Source: Microcaldota archaeon
Lineage (GTDB): Archaea > Micrarchaeota > Micrarchaeia > Norongarragalinales > UBA97
Direction of reading: 5' to 3'
Length of the DNA: 23,108 nucleotides
NCBI GenBank assembly: GCA_016217775.1
Contig: JACRGG010000085.1
Location: 1-23,108 of the forward strand
In this document: piece after piece, positions 8,101 to 13,682 of the stretch
Layout of the letters: every line of letters starts with the position of its first letter
Position numbering within the stretch: the first letter of the stretch is position 1
Position numbers and translations under genes: made by a program
The notes under the pieces: generated by a model
Told to the model about the DNA's origin: nothing
The model's input: only the letters and a program-made list of their open reading frames with translations
Database searches by the model: none

Positions 8101-10471
8101 TTCCAAGACTTTTGAAACCGCCACTAACGCGTTGCACGCCGCTTCGGGCAAAGACTTTGTCGGCGCGCATTCCGTTGACGCGAGCCTTCCTATTGCGCAA
8201 GCAAAGGAGATGCTTGGAGACGGCAGAATTGAAGTCGGCGCGGGAGTTCCAAACATTAATAGCCTGCGCGTTGCTATGGAAGGCCGCTTTAGGGATTTGA
8301 AAAATATTCGCGGCGAGGACCCGTCATTAACTGTTTACGACGAGCTGATGCGCAAAACCCTTGAAGAGTTGTCGAGCGTTGAGAACCATCTTTTGCTGGA
8401 CAAGTTTGCTTCAAACCCGCAGTTAAGCCAGTCCGGAAAATTGTATAATATGAATTACTTGAGGACTGCATTGCCGCAGGTAATGGCTTCCGGTCGCACC
8501 CACGTTTTTGAGCTTGAATTGAACAACTTCAAGGCGGTGAACGACAATTTCGGCCACGTTGTCGGCGACGAGGTGCTGGTTCAAACCGCGGCTTCGCTTC
8601 TGCCGCGGTTTTCATCGCCGCATTCCTTCGTAGTCCGCTACGGCCCGAAGTTTTTCGTGGTTGCAACCGAAGAGTTTATGGCTTCAAACAACTTTTTCGG
8701 GCAAAAGTTTGAGCCAGACTCGGCCAAGACGGTAATGAGCTACGACTTGTTTTCGGCTTTAAAGCTTAACCCGGGCACGAAGCTGAAGTTTCTTCCCATT
8801 GTCGAGACTTTGGCGACAGGCGCGCCCGGAGGGCAATTTGTTTTTATCGATCACTTGACTGTGGAGAGAAACACGCCGGTTTTCGAGGTCATTAGGCAAT
8901 TAAATGAAAAAATTGACAACGCCAAGTGCTCGGCGAAGCTAAACTGCATTGACGAACAGCAGCTTGTAGTCGGGGAAGACAATTTGGAGAACCCGTACGA
9001 CTTAAGCTCGGCGTTTGCGAATTCCCTGCACGTTCTCGAGCGGTACCGAGTGGTTGTTAAGGAAAGTTCCGGGGTTGAATTTGCTGAAGGCTCGACTGGT
9101 TATACTGGCGTGCCGGACGTCATTATCCTCGACGGCAGCCTGGAAGCATCTAAAGCAACCGTATGGAAGGACAGTGCGTCTTCAGCCGCAGGTTCTGAAA
9201 CTCTTTCAACCCTTACTGCTAAAGAGTTTCTTTCTTCTCTTGAAGCCAGCCCCGCCCGCCCGCTTGAAAGCGTTTTGGAACAAAGGAGGCTCACGCGCGC
9301 CTCTTGGCATAATCGGGCGGTAACGGAGTATATTATAGACTCGTTTGTTTCAAAAGACCCGCGCGCGTCCAAGCTGAAGCTGGGGACTTCGAAAACCCCC
9401 GGGATTCACAGGCCGCTAGTCGAGAACGCCTTGAAAACGGACGTTGGGAGCATGAGCGAGTACCAAGACATTATTACTAAAATCATTGAATCTGACGACT
9501 TGATTGGAACTCCCGCTTTCGACTTGTTGGTTGAATTAAGCGAGAAAAGCACGAATATAGCCGCATCCAAAAAAAGCAACTTGTACGACGCGCTTGGGGA
9601 TATGCTGTACACTCCCGCCATCCAAACCGTAGTATTGACCAAGGCCGTCGCAAAATCTTCAGGCTCCGCCGATGCATCCAGGGTGTACTTGGCGCGCGAC
9701 GGGGGAATTTTCTTCGCCCTCGACTACTATTTTTCAAAACTCGCTGGGGAAAGCACGGACAACATTAGGCTTGAATTCTCAAGCACGAGCACCATCACTA
9801 TGGAAAAAGGGGCAAGCGGCGGCTCGGGTTTTGCTTATGAACTAATTAAGGATATGTACGCCGAGGCGAAAACAAGGGCGTCCAAGGTAAGCGGGTTCAA
9901 GAACTTGGATATAGCGTCCAAGCAAGAGCTTTTCATCAAGGAATACGCGGAGGTATTGAAGGAGAAGCTAAAGTCCGACGAGAGGCTGGCGCAAGCCCTC
10001 GACTTAACTTACGAGAACTTCGTCGAGACTGGCGCAATAACCGGAGGGGCGCAAAGCATAGTGTTGGTGGACACTGGCCACGGCAACATTCCCGCGGTTT
10101 TAGCGGCTTACTTCAAGCTGAAAAACCCGCAAATAGATTCTTCAGTGGTGGTAACCAGCGGCTTTACCGAATTAAGGAGGAGCCAAAAAGGCGGGTGGGG
10201 CAATCTTGAAGACTGGGGAAGCCATTTCTCGGGCTTGGAATCAGGCCCCGTAATCGACCCGGACACTAAACAAGTCGCAGTTTCCGAAAACGATTTGCCT
10301 GACTTGTGGTATTCCTTGGGCAGAATAATCTCGTGGGCGAAGCAGGACGTCCTCCTGCGCAAGCAAGGCGGCAGGAGCATTAAGCAAGCGGTTGCGGCAT
10401 TGGAGCAGGAGACTTCGCTTAACGTAAATCCGGAGAACAGGGATGTTCTTAACGTCGCGGTAACAAAATGA
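5168..10471 (+). CDS. Giant secreted protein with tandem GGDEF-type domains
   Basis: The product is 1767 aa. Residues 1-25 are a Sec signal peptide (two Lys, hydrophobic core, AQASA before the likely cut). About 30-280 is a beta-rich domain with six Cys. About 290-800 is mainly helical, with a weakly hydrophobic patch at 559-600 that does not look like a firm membrane helix. About 806-1000 is a GGDEF domain with an intact GGDEF (866-870). About 1092-1262 is a second GGDEF-like domain with FKAVNDNFGH (1121-1130) but GPKFF in place of GGDEF. About 1400-1767 holds an unassigned alpha/beta domain with YLARDGG (1507-1513) and VLVDTGHGN (1632-1640). GGDEF domains normally make or bind cyclic dinucleotides from GTP in the cytoplasm; here the signal peptide points outside. 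TTG 5168 and GTG 5174 are both possible starts; GAGGGA at 5158-5163 serves either. The gene overlaps the upstream stop. Domain calls rest on motifs; the activity is unknown. Confidence 0.9.
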   Translation: MNVSKKAFLAFFLLFSLLAAAQASATSSVPQIKDDNGISLFIKGSAGLSASGKGSAGKNEVGIGVIDDQTFKSLKYSYSFDLFAFADDKKYSNGKRIARFDAFKKLGDGKYERVSCTSDYAFQKKRVSCGDVCIFFGEHAFEDGVEGFKATLKPSGVCKKNFDATQSGQDAEGVSLKKLARFPVSINSLSGKKTYYVTLKEITSDRGAIIGIDADGIKQFSFKLVDNLARGRNQLVFDNSLCLMLEDASVKGRSANLVVGAQGACQLRAKQGLYSTEYKNPVLEKKKTPAAPLEKESGELAEARADRAIALLDFSIASLSPMVGQAQKESVEKKFLLFTARGPGQFEREQNGLKIIRNLLKSGLGLPEIEKECFEKLDLNYAMKAAEKGRGTNFQDAKSLKALLSQHSKCLSPQFQPLLSQRKNYVPQSASDSLSAVELAYVESGNFISGARGKSFSNPFLQLVFEKFKRKSNDLNEAESRKQEAQILLDYANSLELRGADSVRRAGTVYAYVTQIYSSQAEAKKEVDLAKANLATLFERNVPSSFDQFKSVGKGVGQCLAGLSDVRFLPLMLIPGKGVGSAFHTVFQAYILVTATSQSYDILKQKFSGDLDKLSPTEVTALYTQLGCNAVFIYGAGKSLIKPLVKTTAQTAEGKAVGERLELSFDDVALREYAAAFEKLTKKQKIKALAKVISLEKFKDESKGKAPKRKLEQVKSARAAEAVRESADLLPEKPFYERLADSLEKSLPQAERKKVAADFLKNDLNVFEKDVFDLLDAASVDSRFPQVKNFAALKSRMEELHYTEGELYSFLLLDMRNLGNIELNAYYKHGHTRPNARLVQDIVLDNFITRINKVAQGLDAEFFRVGGDEFAIIVRDGASPSKVAQAVVAETNSMFSNPESITGVIDGKTIRAMDFLGGKKDAFTKLVNLRKTLSENDGKALETFESDSVSAGVAVGIVDGKTRGIDLSVDDFSPQATISKTFETATNALHAASGKDFVGAHSVDASLPIAQAKEMLGDGRIEVGAGVPNINSLRVAMEGRFRDLKNIRGEDPSLTVYDELMRKTLEELSSVENHLLLDKFASNPQLSQSGKLYNMNYLRTALPQVMASGRTHVFELELNNFKAVNDNFGHVVGDEVLVQTAASLLPRFSSPHSFVVRYGPKFFVVATEEFMASNNFFGQKFEPDSAKTVMSYDLFSALKLNPGTKLKFLPIVETLATGAPGGQFVFIDHLTVERNTPVFEVIRQLNEKIDNAKCSAKLNCIDEQQLVVGEDNLENPYDLSSAFANSLHVLERYRVVVKESSGVEFAEGSTGYTGVPDVIILDGSLEASKATVWKDSASSAAGSETLSTLTAKEFLSSLEASPARPLESVLEQRRLTRASWHNRAVTEYIIDSFVSKDPRASKLKLGTSKTPGIHRPLVENALKTDVGSMSEYQDIITKIIESDDLIGTPAFDLLVELSEKSTNIAASKKSNLYDALGDMLYTPAIQTVVLTKAVAKSSGSADASRVYLARDGGIFFALDYYFSKLAGESTDNIRLEFSSTSTITMEKGASGGSGFAYELIKDMYAEAKTRASKVSGFKNLDIASKQELFIKEYAEVLKEKLKSDERLAQALDLTYENFVETGAITGGAQSIVLVDTGHGNIPAVLAAYFKLKNPQIDSSVVVTSGFTELRRSQKGGWGNLEDWGSHFSGLESGPVIDPDTKQVAVSENDLPDLWYSLGRIISWAKQDVLLRKQGGRSIKQAVAALEQETSLNVNPENRDVLNVAVTK
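7583..8167 (+). other. First GGDEF domain (intact signature)
   Basis: Residues 806-1000 of the giant protein. FLLLDMRN (810-817) fits the first metal-binding strand, with D814 at the metal Asp position. FRVGGDEFAIIV (863-874) is the canonical hairpin. SAGVAVGIV (950-958) matches the conserved 'S-x-G-x-A' strand, and ATNALHAASGKD (985-996) matches the closing 'AD-x-ALY-x-AK-x-x-G' helix. The 'FKxxND' segment is divergent, and the Asn and Asp that contact guanine in PleD-like enzymes are not clearly present. No RxxD inhibitory site lies at the usual distance before GGDEF. Confidence 0.8.
8441..8953 (+). other. Second GGDEF-like domain (degenerate signature)
   Basis: Residues 1092-1262. LYNMNYLR (1092-1099) matches the 'GLYNRRYL' start of GGDEF domains. 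FKAVNDNFGH and GDEVL (1121-1137) match 'FKxINDxxGHxxGDxxL' almost perfectly, keeping the guanine-contact positions N1125 and D1134. The first metal Asp is replaced by Glu (E1117), and the hairpin reads RYGPKFF (1157-1163), so the metal and catalytic acids are lost. It is probably a catalytically dead copy that may still bind a nucleotide. C1254 and C1260 lie in its last helix. Confidence 0.75.
9683..10150 (+). other. C-terminal phosphoribosyltransferase- or HAD-like domain, unassigned
   Basis: Core of the C-terminal region, about residues 1506-1660. A beta strand ending in ARDGG followed by a helix (FFALDYYFSKLAG), and later a strand-loop VLVDTGHGN followed by a helix, are the two motifs expected of a Rossmann-like phosphate-binding fold. 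Type I phosphoribosyltransferases and a HAD-related domain of surface glycosyltransferases have a similar RDG plus D-x-G pair. I cannot decide between these, or a new family, by eye. Confidence 0.35.
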
Positions 10472-10481
10472 TTTTAAATGA

Positions 10482-10490
10482 GGGGGGAGG
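10482..10490 (+). promoter_or_regulatory. Strong Shine-Dalgarno for the 112-aa gene
   Basis: GGGGGGAGG is perfectly placed, 6 nt before the TTG at 10497. It is the best ribosome binding site in the window and decides that TTG as the start. It lies in the 25-nt gap after the GGDEF gene's stop, consistent with an internal gene of an operon translated independently. Confidence 0.7.
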
Positions 10491-10496
10491 ATTTTC

Positions 10497-10835
10497 TTGA
10501 AAATAATTTTTGCGCTTGAAAAAATAGTTGAAAAAAACCTTTTCAACGAGCAACGCGCCACTAAAAAGGAAGACTTTCCTTTCCTGGCGGGAGTCAGGCT
10601 GGGGACGATAGTGCGCAATGAAATAAAAAAACACTTCCCAAACGTTGACGCGGGAATCCGCTCGAGCCCAGGCTTCCAGCACGTGCTGCTGACCGACGGC
10701 AAAATCTCGATTACAACCACGCACGACCACAGGGAAAAAAAATTTACGGTCGACTTGGGCGGGCTGAAAAACAACGATAAGCTAAAATCAGGGCTTAAGC
10801 AAATCGCATTGCAGTATTATGGAAAAGTTGGGTAA
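10497..10835 (+). CDS. Hypothetical 112-aa cytosolic protein at the end of the GGDEF operon
   Basis: I do not recognise this protein. It is basic and soluble, with no signal peptide or membrane segment. It begins with a charged helix (about 3-25), then a G-V-R-L-G-T-I-V-R-N-E segment, a central beta-like stretch (HVLLTDGKISITTT, about 65-78), a DHREKK turn and a C-terminal helix ending QIALQYYGKVG. It starts at TTG 10497 because of the excellent Shine-Dalgarno just upstream. It lies 25 nt after the GGDEF gene on the same strand, so it is probably cotranscribed. Unlike the two genes before it, it should stay in the cytoplasm, so a regulatory or immunity-like role is conceivable but unsupported by any motif. 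Its stop is 11 nt from the end of the convergent gene. Confidence 0.75.
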   Translation: MKIIFALEKIVEKNLFNEQRATKKEDFPFLAGVRLGTIVRNEIKKHFPNVDAGIRSSPGFQHVLLTDGKISITTTHDHREKKFTVDLGGLKNNDKLKSGLKQIALQYYGKVG

Positions 10836-10846
10836 GGCCGTCTGGC

Positions 10847-11779
10847 TTAAATTCTTTGGGCTAAGGATTCTATTTCCCTTCTTTTTTCAAGCTCTCTCAA
10901 ATAGTTTTTCGGAATTTTCTTGTACCCGTTGTGCGCTCCAGCCAACGCTCCAGCCACGGCGGCAACTGAATCAGTGTCGCCGGGAACCGCGTTCGCCGCG
11001 GTTACAACCACGTTCTTAAAGTCCTTAGGCGAGTGCAGGAAGGCGTATACCGCAAACCCCATTGTCTCCAATGCGCTGCTTCCCGCGCCGAGTTTTGCAA
11101 GCGCTTCCCGCGGTGAAAGGCTCCTGCTTTCGTAAGAATGCTTGAGCATATCCTTGACTTGCGTGTTTAACGCGTTTCTTTGGGCTTCCTTTACCGCCTT
11201 AAGCGGGGCTTGCTTTAGGTGAACTAGCCTTGAAACGATTTCGGCAACCGCTCCTGCAGAGCTTTTGCACACGTCCGAATTGTGCGTTGGAATGCTTGAT
11301 TCAACGCCGGCTTTTCTCGCCTTGTGCGGATCCGAGTAAGCCAATCCAATTGGCGCAACCCTCATTACCGAACCGCACGAATCCGTGGTCGTAGAACCCG
11401 ATTGAGACGGCTTAATTCCCGCTTTAAGCCTTTCAACTGAAGAGAGACTAGTCCCCCCGGGCCAGCGGTTGTGCTTTGGGTTTTTCTGAGATTCTCCCCA
11501 TTCGACTAATTTTCTTGAAAAATCCTCGATGTCGAAAACTGATTTTTTTTCCGCCAATGATTTGCCTAATGCAATCATTTGCTGAGTGTCGTCAGTCCAC
11601 TGCCCCGGCGTTAAGTGCCTGCACGGATGCCCCTTTGGCGCCCTCGCGAACTCCTCGATTCTTCCGTTAAACCTCGCTATATGCTCTGACTGGCTGATAA
11701 ATTCCGTAGGCATTCCCAGCGCGTCCCCGATTGCCGCGCCAACCAAAGCTCCTTTCTTCCTCTCAATAAGCCTAACCAT
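10847..11779 (-). CDS. ADP-ribosylglycohydrolase family protein
   Basis: A 310-aa member of the all-helical, binuclear-Mg ADP-ribosylglycohydrolase (DraG/ARH) family, which removes ADP-ribose from modified proteins or small molecules. Family motifs in order: GALVGAAIGDALGMPTE (10-26), the metal-binding WTDDT (61-65), SCGSVMRVAPIG (134-145), a THNSD (165-169) where many members have THP-H, and the C-terminal metal site GDTDSVAAVAGALAGA (267-282). All metal-ligand positions I can assign (T62, D63, D64, D268, D270, S271) are present, so it should be active. The target is unknown; no nitrogenase genes or ADP-ribosyltransferase are visible here. The ATG at 11779 is preceded by GAGAGG about 9 nt upstream. 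It lies 21 nt after argS on the same strand, so the two are likely cotranscribed. It is convergent with the 112-aa gene. Confidence 0.9.
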   Translation of the reverse strand: MVRLIERKKGALVGAAIGDALGMPTEFISQSEHIARFNGRIEEFARAPKGHPCRHLTPGQWTDDTQQMIALGKSLAEKKSVFDIEDFSRKLVEWGESQKNPKHNRWPGGTSLSSVERLKAGIKPSQSGSTTTDSCGSVMRVAPIGLAYSDPHKARKAGVESSIPTHNSDVCKSSAGAVAEIVSRLVHLKQAPLKAVKEAQRNALNTQVKDMLKHSYESRSLSPREALAKLGAGSSALETMGFAVYAFLHSPKDFKNVVVTAANAVPGDTDSVAAVAGALAGAHNGYKKIPKNYLRELEKRREIESLAQRI

Positions 11780-11800
11780 AATCTATTGCCTCTCGACATT

Positions 11801-13534
11801 TCACATTTTTTTCGGCACGCTCACGCCGATTATCTTCAGTCCGTTCTCGATAACATTCGCGGTCGCCGCAACAAGAGCAAGGCGGAGCTTCTTTTTATCC
11901 TCGCTGTCCGCGTCCAGAACCGAGTGCTTCGCGTAAAACTCGTTGAACGCCGCCGCGAGCTTCAATAAGTACTCGCACACGATGTGCGGAGAGTAATGCC
12001 TTGTTGCCTGCGAGACGATGGAGGGAAACAAGCTGATTTTCTCAACTAGTTTCTTCTCCTCCTCGTTAAGCCCGCCGTTAACTCTGTCATTATCCGCGCC
12101 CTTTTCTCCAATAAACTTCAATTCGCTTGGCTTGATTTTCTTCACGCCGGATTTTTCAAGCAGCGACTTCGCGCGCACCGCGGTGTACTGCAAGTAAGCC
12201 CCGGTGTCGCCGGTGAAGCTCACTGCCTTGCTTGGGTTGAACAAAATGTTTTTCTCGTTCGAGACGCGCAGGAAACCGAATTTAGTCGAGCCAACCCCGA
12301 CAATCGAGCTGATTTTTTTTCTCTCCGCAGGCGAGTAGCCCGCGCCCCGCTCGCCGATTTGCGCAAGCGCTGATTCGGACGCTTCCTTCAAAACCTCATC
12401 CAAGTAAACTAGATTCCCCTCGCGCGAGCTAATCTTCCCGCTCTCTAAAGTAATCAACCCGAATCCAACGTGAGCGAGTTTTAGCGCGTAAGGCCGCTTC
12501 ATTAATTCAAGCAGCTTGAAAAGCTGCTTAAAGTGAGTGTTCTGCTCGCTTGCAGTAACCGTAATGCTCTTGTCGAAAGCGTACTTCTCCCACTTGTAGT
12601 CCGCCAGCCCGACGTCGCGCGTGATGTAAAGCGTCGTTCCATTAGAGCGAAGCAATATATTGTTTGGAATAGAGAATTCCTCGAGCTTAAGCACTAGCGT
12701 GCCGTCCTTGGGGTCTGTTTGAACGAATTGCGGCGCGAGCGCCTTCGCCTCGAGGGCTTTTTGCTTAGCGTTGGCAAAAAATTTACTCTCTCCAGTGACT
12801 TCATCAAACTTAACTCCGAGTTTCTTGTAGCTCTTCTCGAACGAGCGGAAGCTAATCTCCCGAATTTTCTCCACCGTGCCAAGGGTCTTCGCGTCCTGCG
12901 CTTCAATGGCGTCGCTTACTTCCCTAACTTTCTCGCCTAGCTTGAGCACGCCGTTTTGCGCGCGTTCTTTCTCCAACTGCTTGTGAATCCACTGGTAGAG
13001 TTTTAAGAGCTGCCTCTCGTTTTTCGGCGTTGCCTTCTTTAATTCCAGCGCGAGCACTAATTTCGCCACTTGCGTCCCGGAATCCCCGGGGTAGTTAAAC
13101 GAAATTACTTTCGCCCCGCTTGCTTCCAATAATCTTTTTATCGCGTCGCCAAGTATCGTCGAGCGGATGTGGCCGATGTGAAACGGCTTGCCCACGTTAG
13201 GCGAGGAGTACTCCACTACAATCTTTTGCCCAATCAGTTCGGCGTTTTCCCCGAATTTTTTGCGCAACGCCTGCTTTAGCGCGAGTTCGAAAAACTTTTT
13301 TGACGGAAAAAAATTCACGTAGCCATTATCGGCGGCGACGCCGCCAACCAGCGTTTTTTTGCGCTTGCTAGCCTTGCCCGCGGCAATCTCCGCGATTTCC
13401 CTCGGGTCTTTTTTTTGCTCGCGTGAGAGCTCGAAGCAATTCGCGCTGGCCAAACCGCGTCCTTCCCTGGCGTTTGCTTGGGCTTTAAGCCCGCTTATCT
13501 TCTCGCACTCGCCCAAGAATTTTTGCAGAGCCAT
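11801..13534 (-). CDS. argS: Arginyl-tRNA synthetase
   Basis: Class I aminoacyl-tRNA synthetase charging tRNA-Arg in the cytosol; 577 aa, normal for archaeal ArgRS. The N-terminal Add-1 domain (about 25-90, with PREIAEIAA) recognises the tRNA D-loop. The catalytic Rossmann domain holds the ArgRS signature SSPNVGKPFHIGHIRST (110-126), with HIGH at 119-122. The KMSKS-equivalent is KISSREGN (367-374). The DALR-type anticodon-binding domain (about 455-577) begins near FTGDTGAYLQYTAVRAKSLL and ends in the family-typical GVSVPKKM. Every core motif is intact. The ATG at 13534 gives the expected N-terminus; a short CGGGGA lies about 6 nt upstream on the coding strand. It is the first gene of a minus-strand pair with the ADP-ribosylglycohydrolase gene, and diverges from the giant surface protein. 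Confidence 0.96.
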   Translation of the reverse strand: MALQKFLGECEKISGLKAQANAREGRGLASANCFELSREQKKDPREIAEIAAGKASKRKKTLVGGVAADNGYVNFFPSKKFFELALKQALRKKFGENAELIGQKIVVEYSSPNVGKPFHIGHIRSTILGDAIKRLLEASGAKVISFNYPGDSGTQVAKLVLALELKKATPKNERQLLKLYQWIHKQLEKERAQNGVLKLGEKVREVSDAIEAQDAKTLGTVEKIREISFRSFEKSYKKLGVKFDEVTGESKFFANAKQKALEAKALAPQFVQTDPKDGTLVLKLEEFSIPNNILLRSNGTTLYITRDVGLADYKWEKYAFDKSITVTASEQNTHFKQLFKLLELMKRPYALKLAHVGFGLITLESGKISSREGNLVYLDEVLKEASESALAQIGERGAGYSPAERKKISSIVGVGSTKFGFLRVSNEKNILFNPSKAVSFTGDTGAYLQYTAVRAKSLLEKSGVKKIKPSELKFIGEKGADNDRVNGGLNEEEKKLVEKISLFPSIVSQATRHYSPHIVCEYLLKLAAAFNEFYAKHSVLDADSEDKKKLRLALVAATANVIENGLKIIGVSVPKKM

Positions 13535-13560
13535 TTGCTTTTCCCCGAGTTTCCTTAATT

Positions 13561-13571
13561 GATTTTTAATT
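13561..13571 (-). promoter_or_regulatory. Possible TATA box of argS
   Basis: On the minus strand AATTAAAAATC lies about 27-37 nt upstream of the argS ATG, the right distance for a transcript starting a few nt before the gene. The neighbouring GTATTAAAAC copies further upstream are alternative TATA-like elements and would give a longer leader. Confidence 0.4.
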
Positions 13572-13582
13572 GAATTTTTCTA

Positions 13583-13641
13583 GTTTTAATACACTTGAGT
13601 TTTTGGTTTTAATACACTTAACTTTTGGTTTTAATACCCTT
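13583..13641. repeat. Three spaced 14-bp direct repeats in the divergent promoter region
   Basis: GTTTTAATACACTT occurs at 13583-13596 and 13606-13619, and again with one mismatch (GTTTTAATACCCTT) at 13628-13641. The period is 23 then 22 bp, about two helical turns, placing all copies on one DNA face. The region lies between the divergent argS and giant surface-protein genes, so operator sites for a regulator are one reading; a stack of minus-strand TATA-like boxes is another. Three copies with short spacers are not a CRISPR array. Confidence 0.6.
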
Positions 13642-13653
13642 AAAATAAGAGGG

Positions 13654-13661
13654 TTTTTATT
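13654..13661 (+). promoter_or_regulatory. TATA-like box of the giant surface-protein gene
   Basis: TTTTTATT, the same core as at tpiA, starts 29 nt before TTG 13683 and 38 nt before GTG 13692. A leaderless or very short-leader transcript is expected. The box is just downstream of the third 14-bp repeat. Confidence 0.45.
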
Positions 13662-13682
13662 CGTTTTTTGCGTTCACTATAC

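Noticed and set aside
7684..8256. A 190-codon minus-strand frame opposite the first GGDEF domain
   Set aside because: The plus strand encodes the GGDEF signature and its conserved flanking elements; the antisense product is low-complexity Ser/Pro/Ala.
7583..8953. Cas10-like palm polymerase domains from a type III CRISPR system
   Set aside because: The signature is GGDEF rather than GGDD, the flanking elements match GGDEF-family helices, and there is no HD domain, zinc site, other cas gene or repeat array; the protein is also secreted.
10478..10496. ATG at 10478 as the start of the small gene after the GGDEF gene
   Set aside because: It is out of frame with the 112-aa product and reaches a stop within a few codons; it also overlaps the Shine-Dalgarno.
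10241..10774. A 177-codon minus-strand frame across the end of the GGDEF gene and the 112-aa gene
   Set aside because: It is antisense to two well-supported genes, one with a strong Shine-Dalgarno; the translation shows no domain.
13583..13641. A mini CRISPR array
   Set aside because: Repeats are only 14 bp and spacers 8-9 bp, too short for CRISPR, and the third repeat is imperfect in a promoter region.
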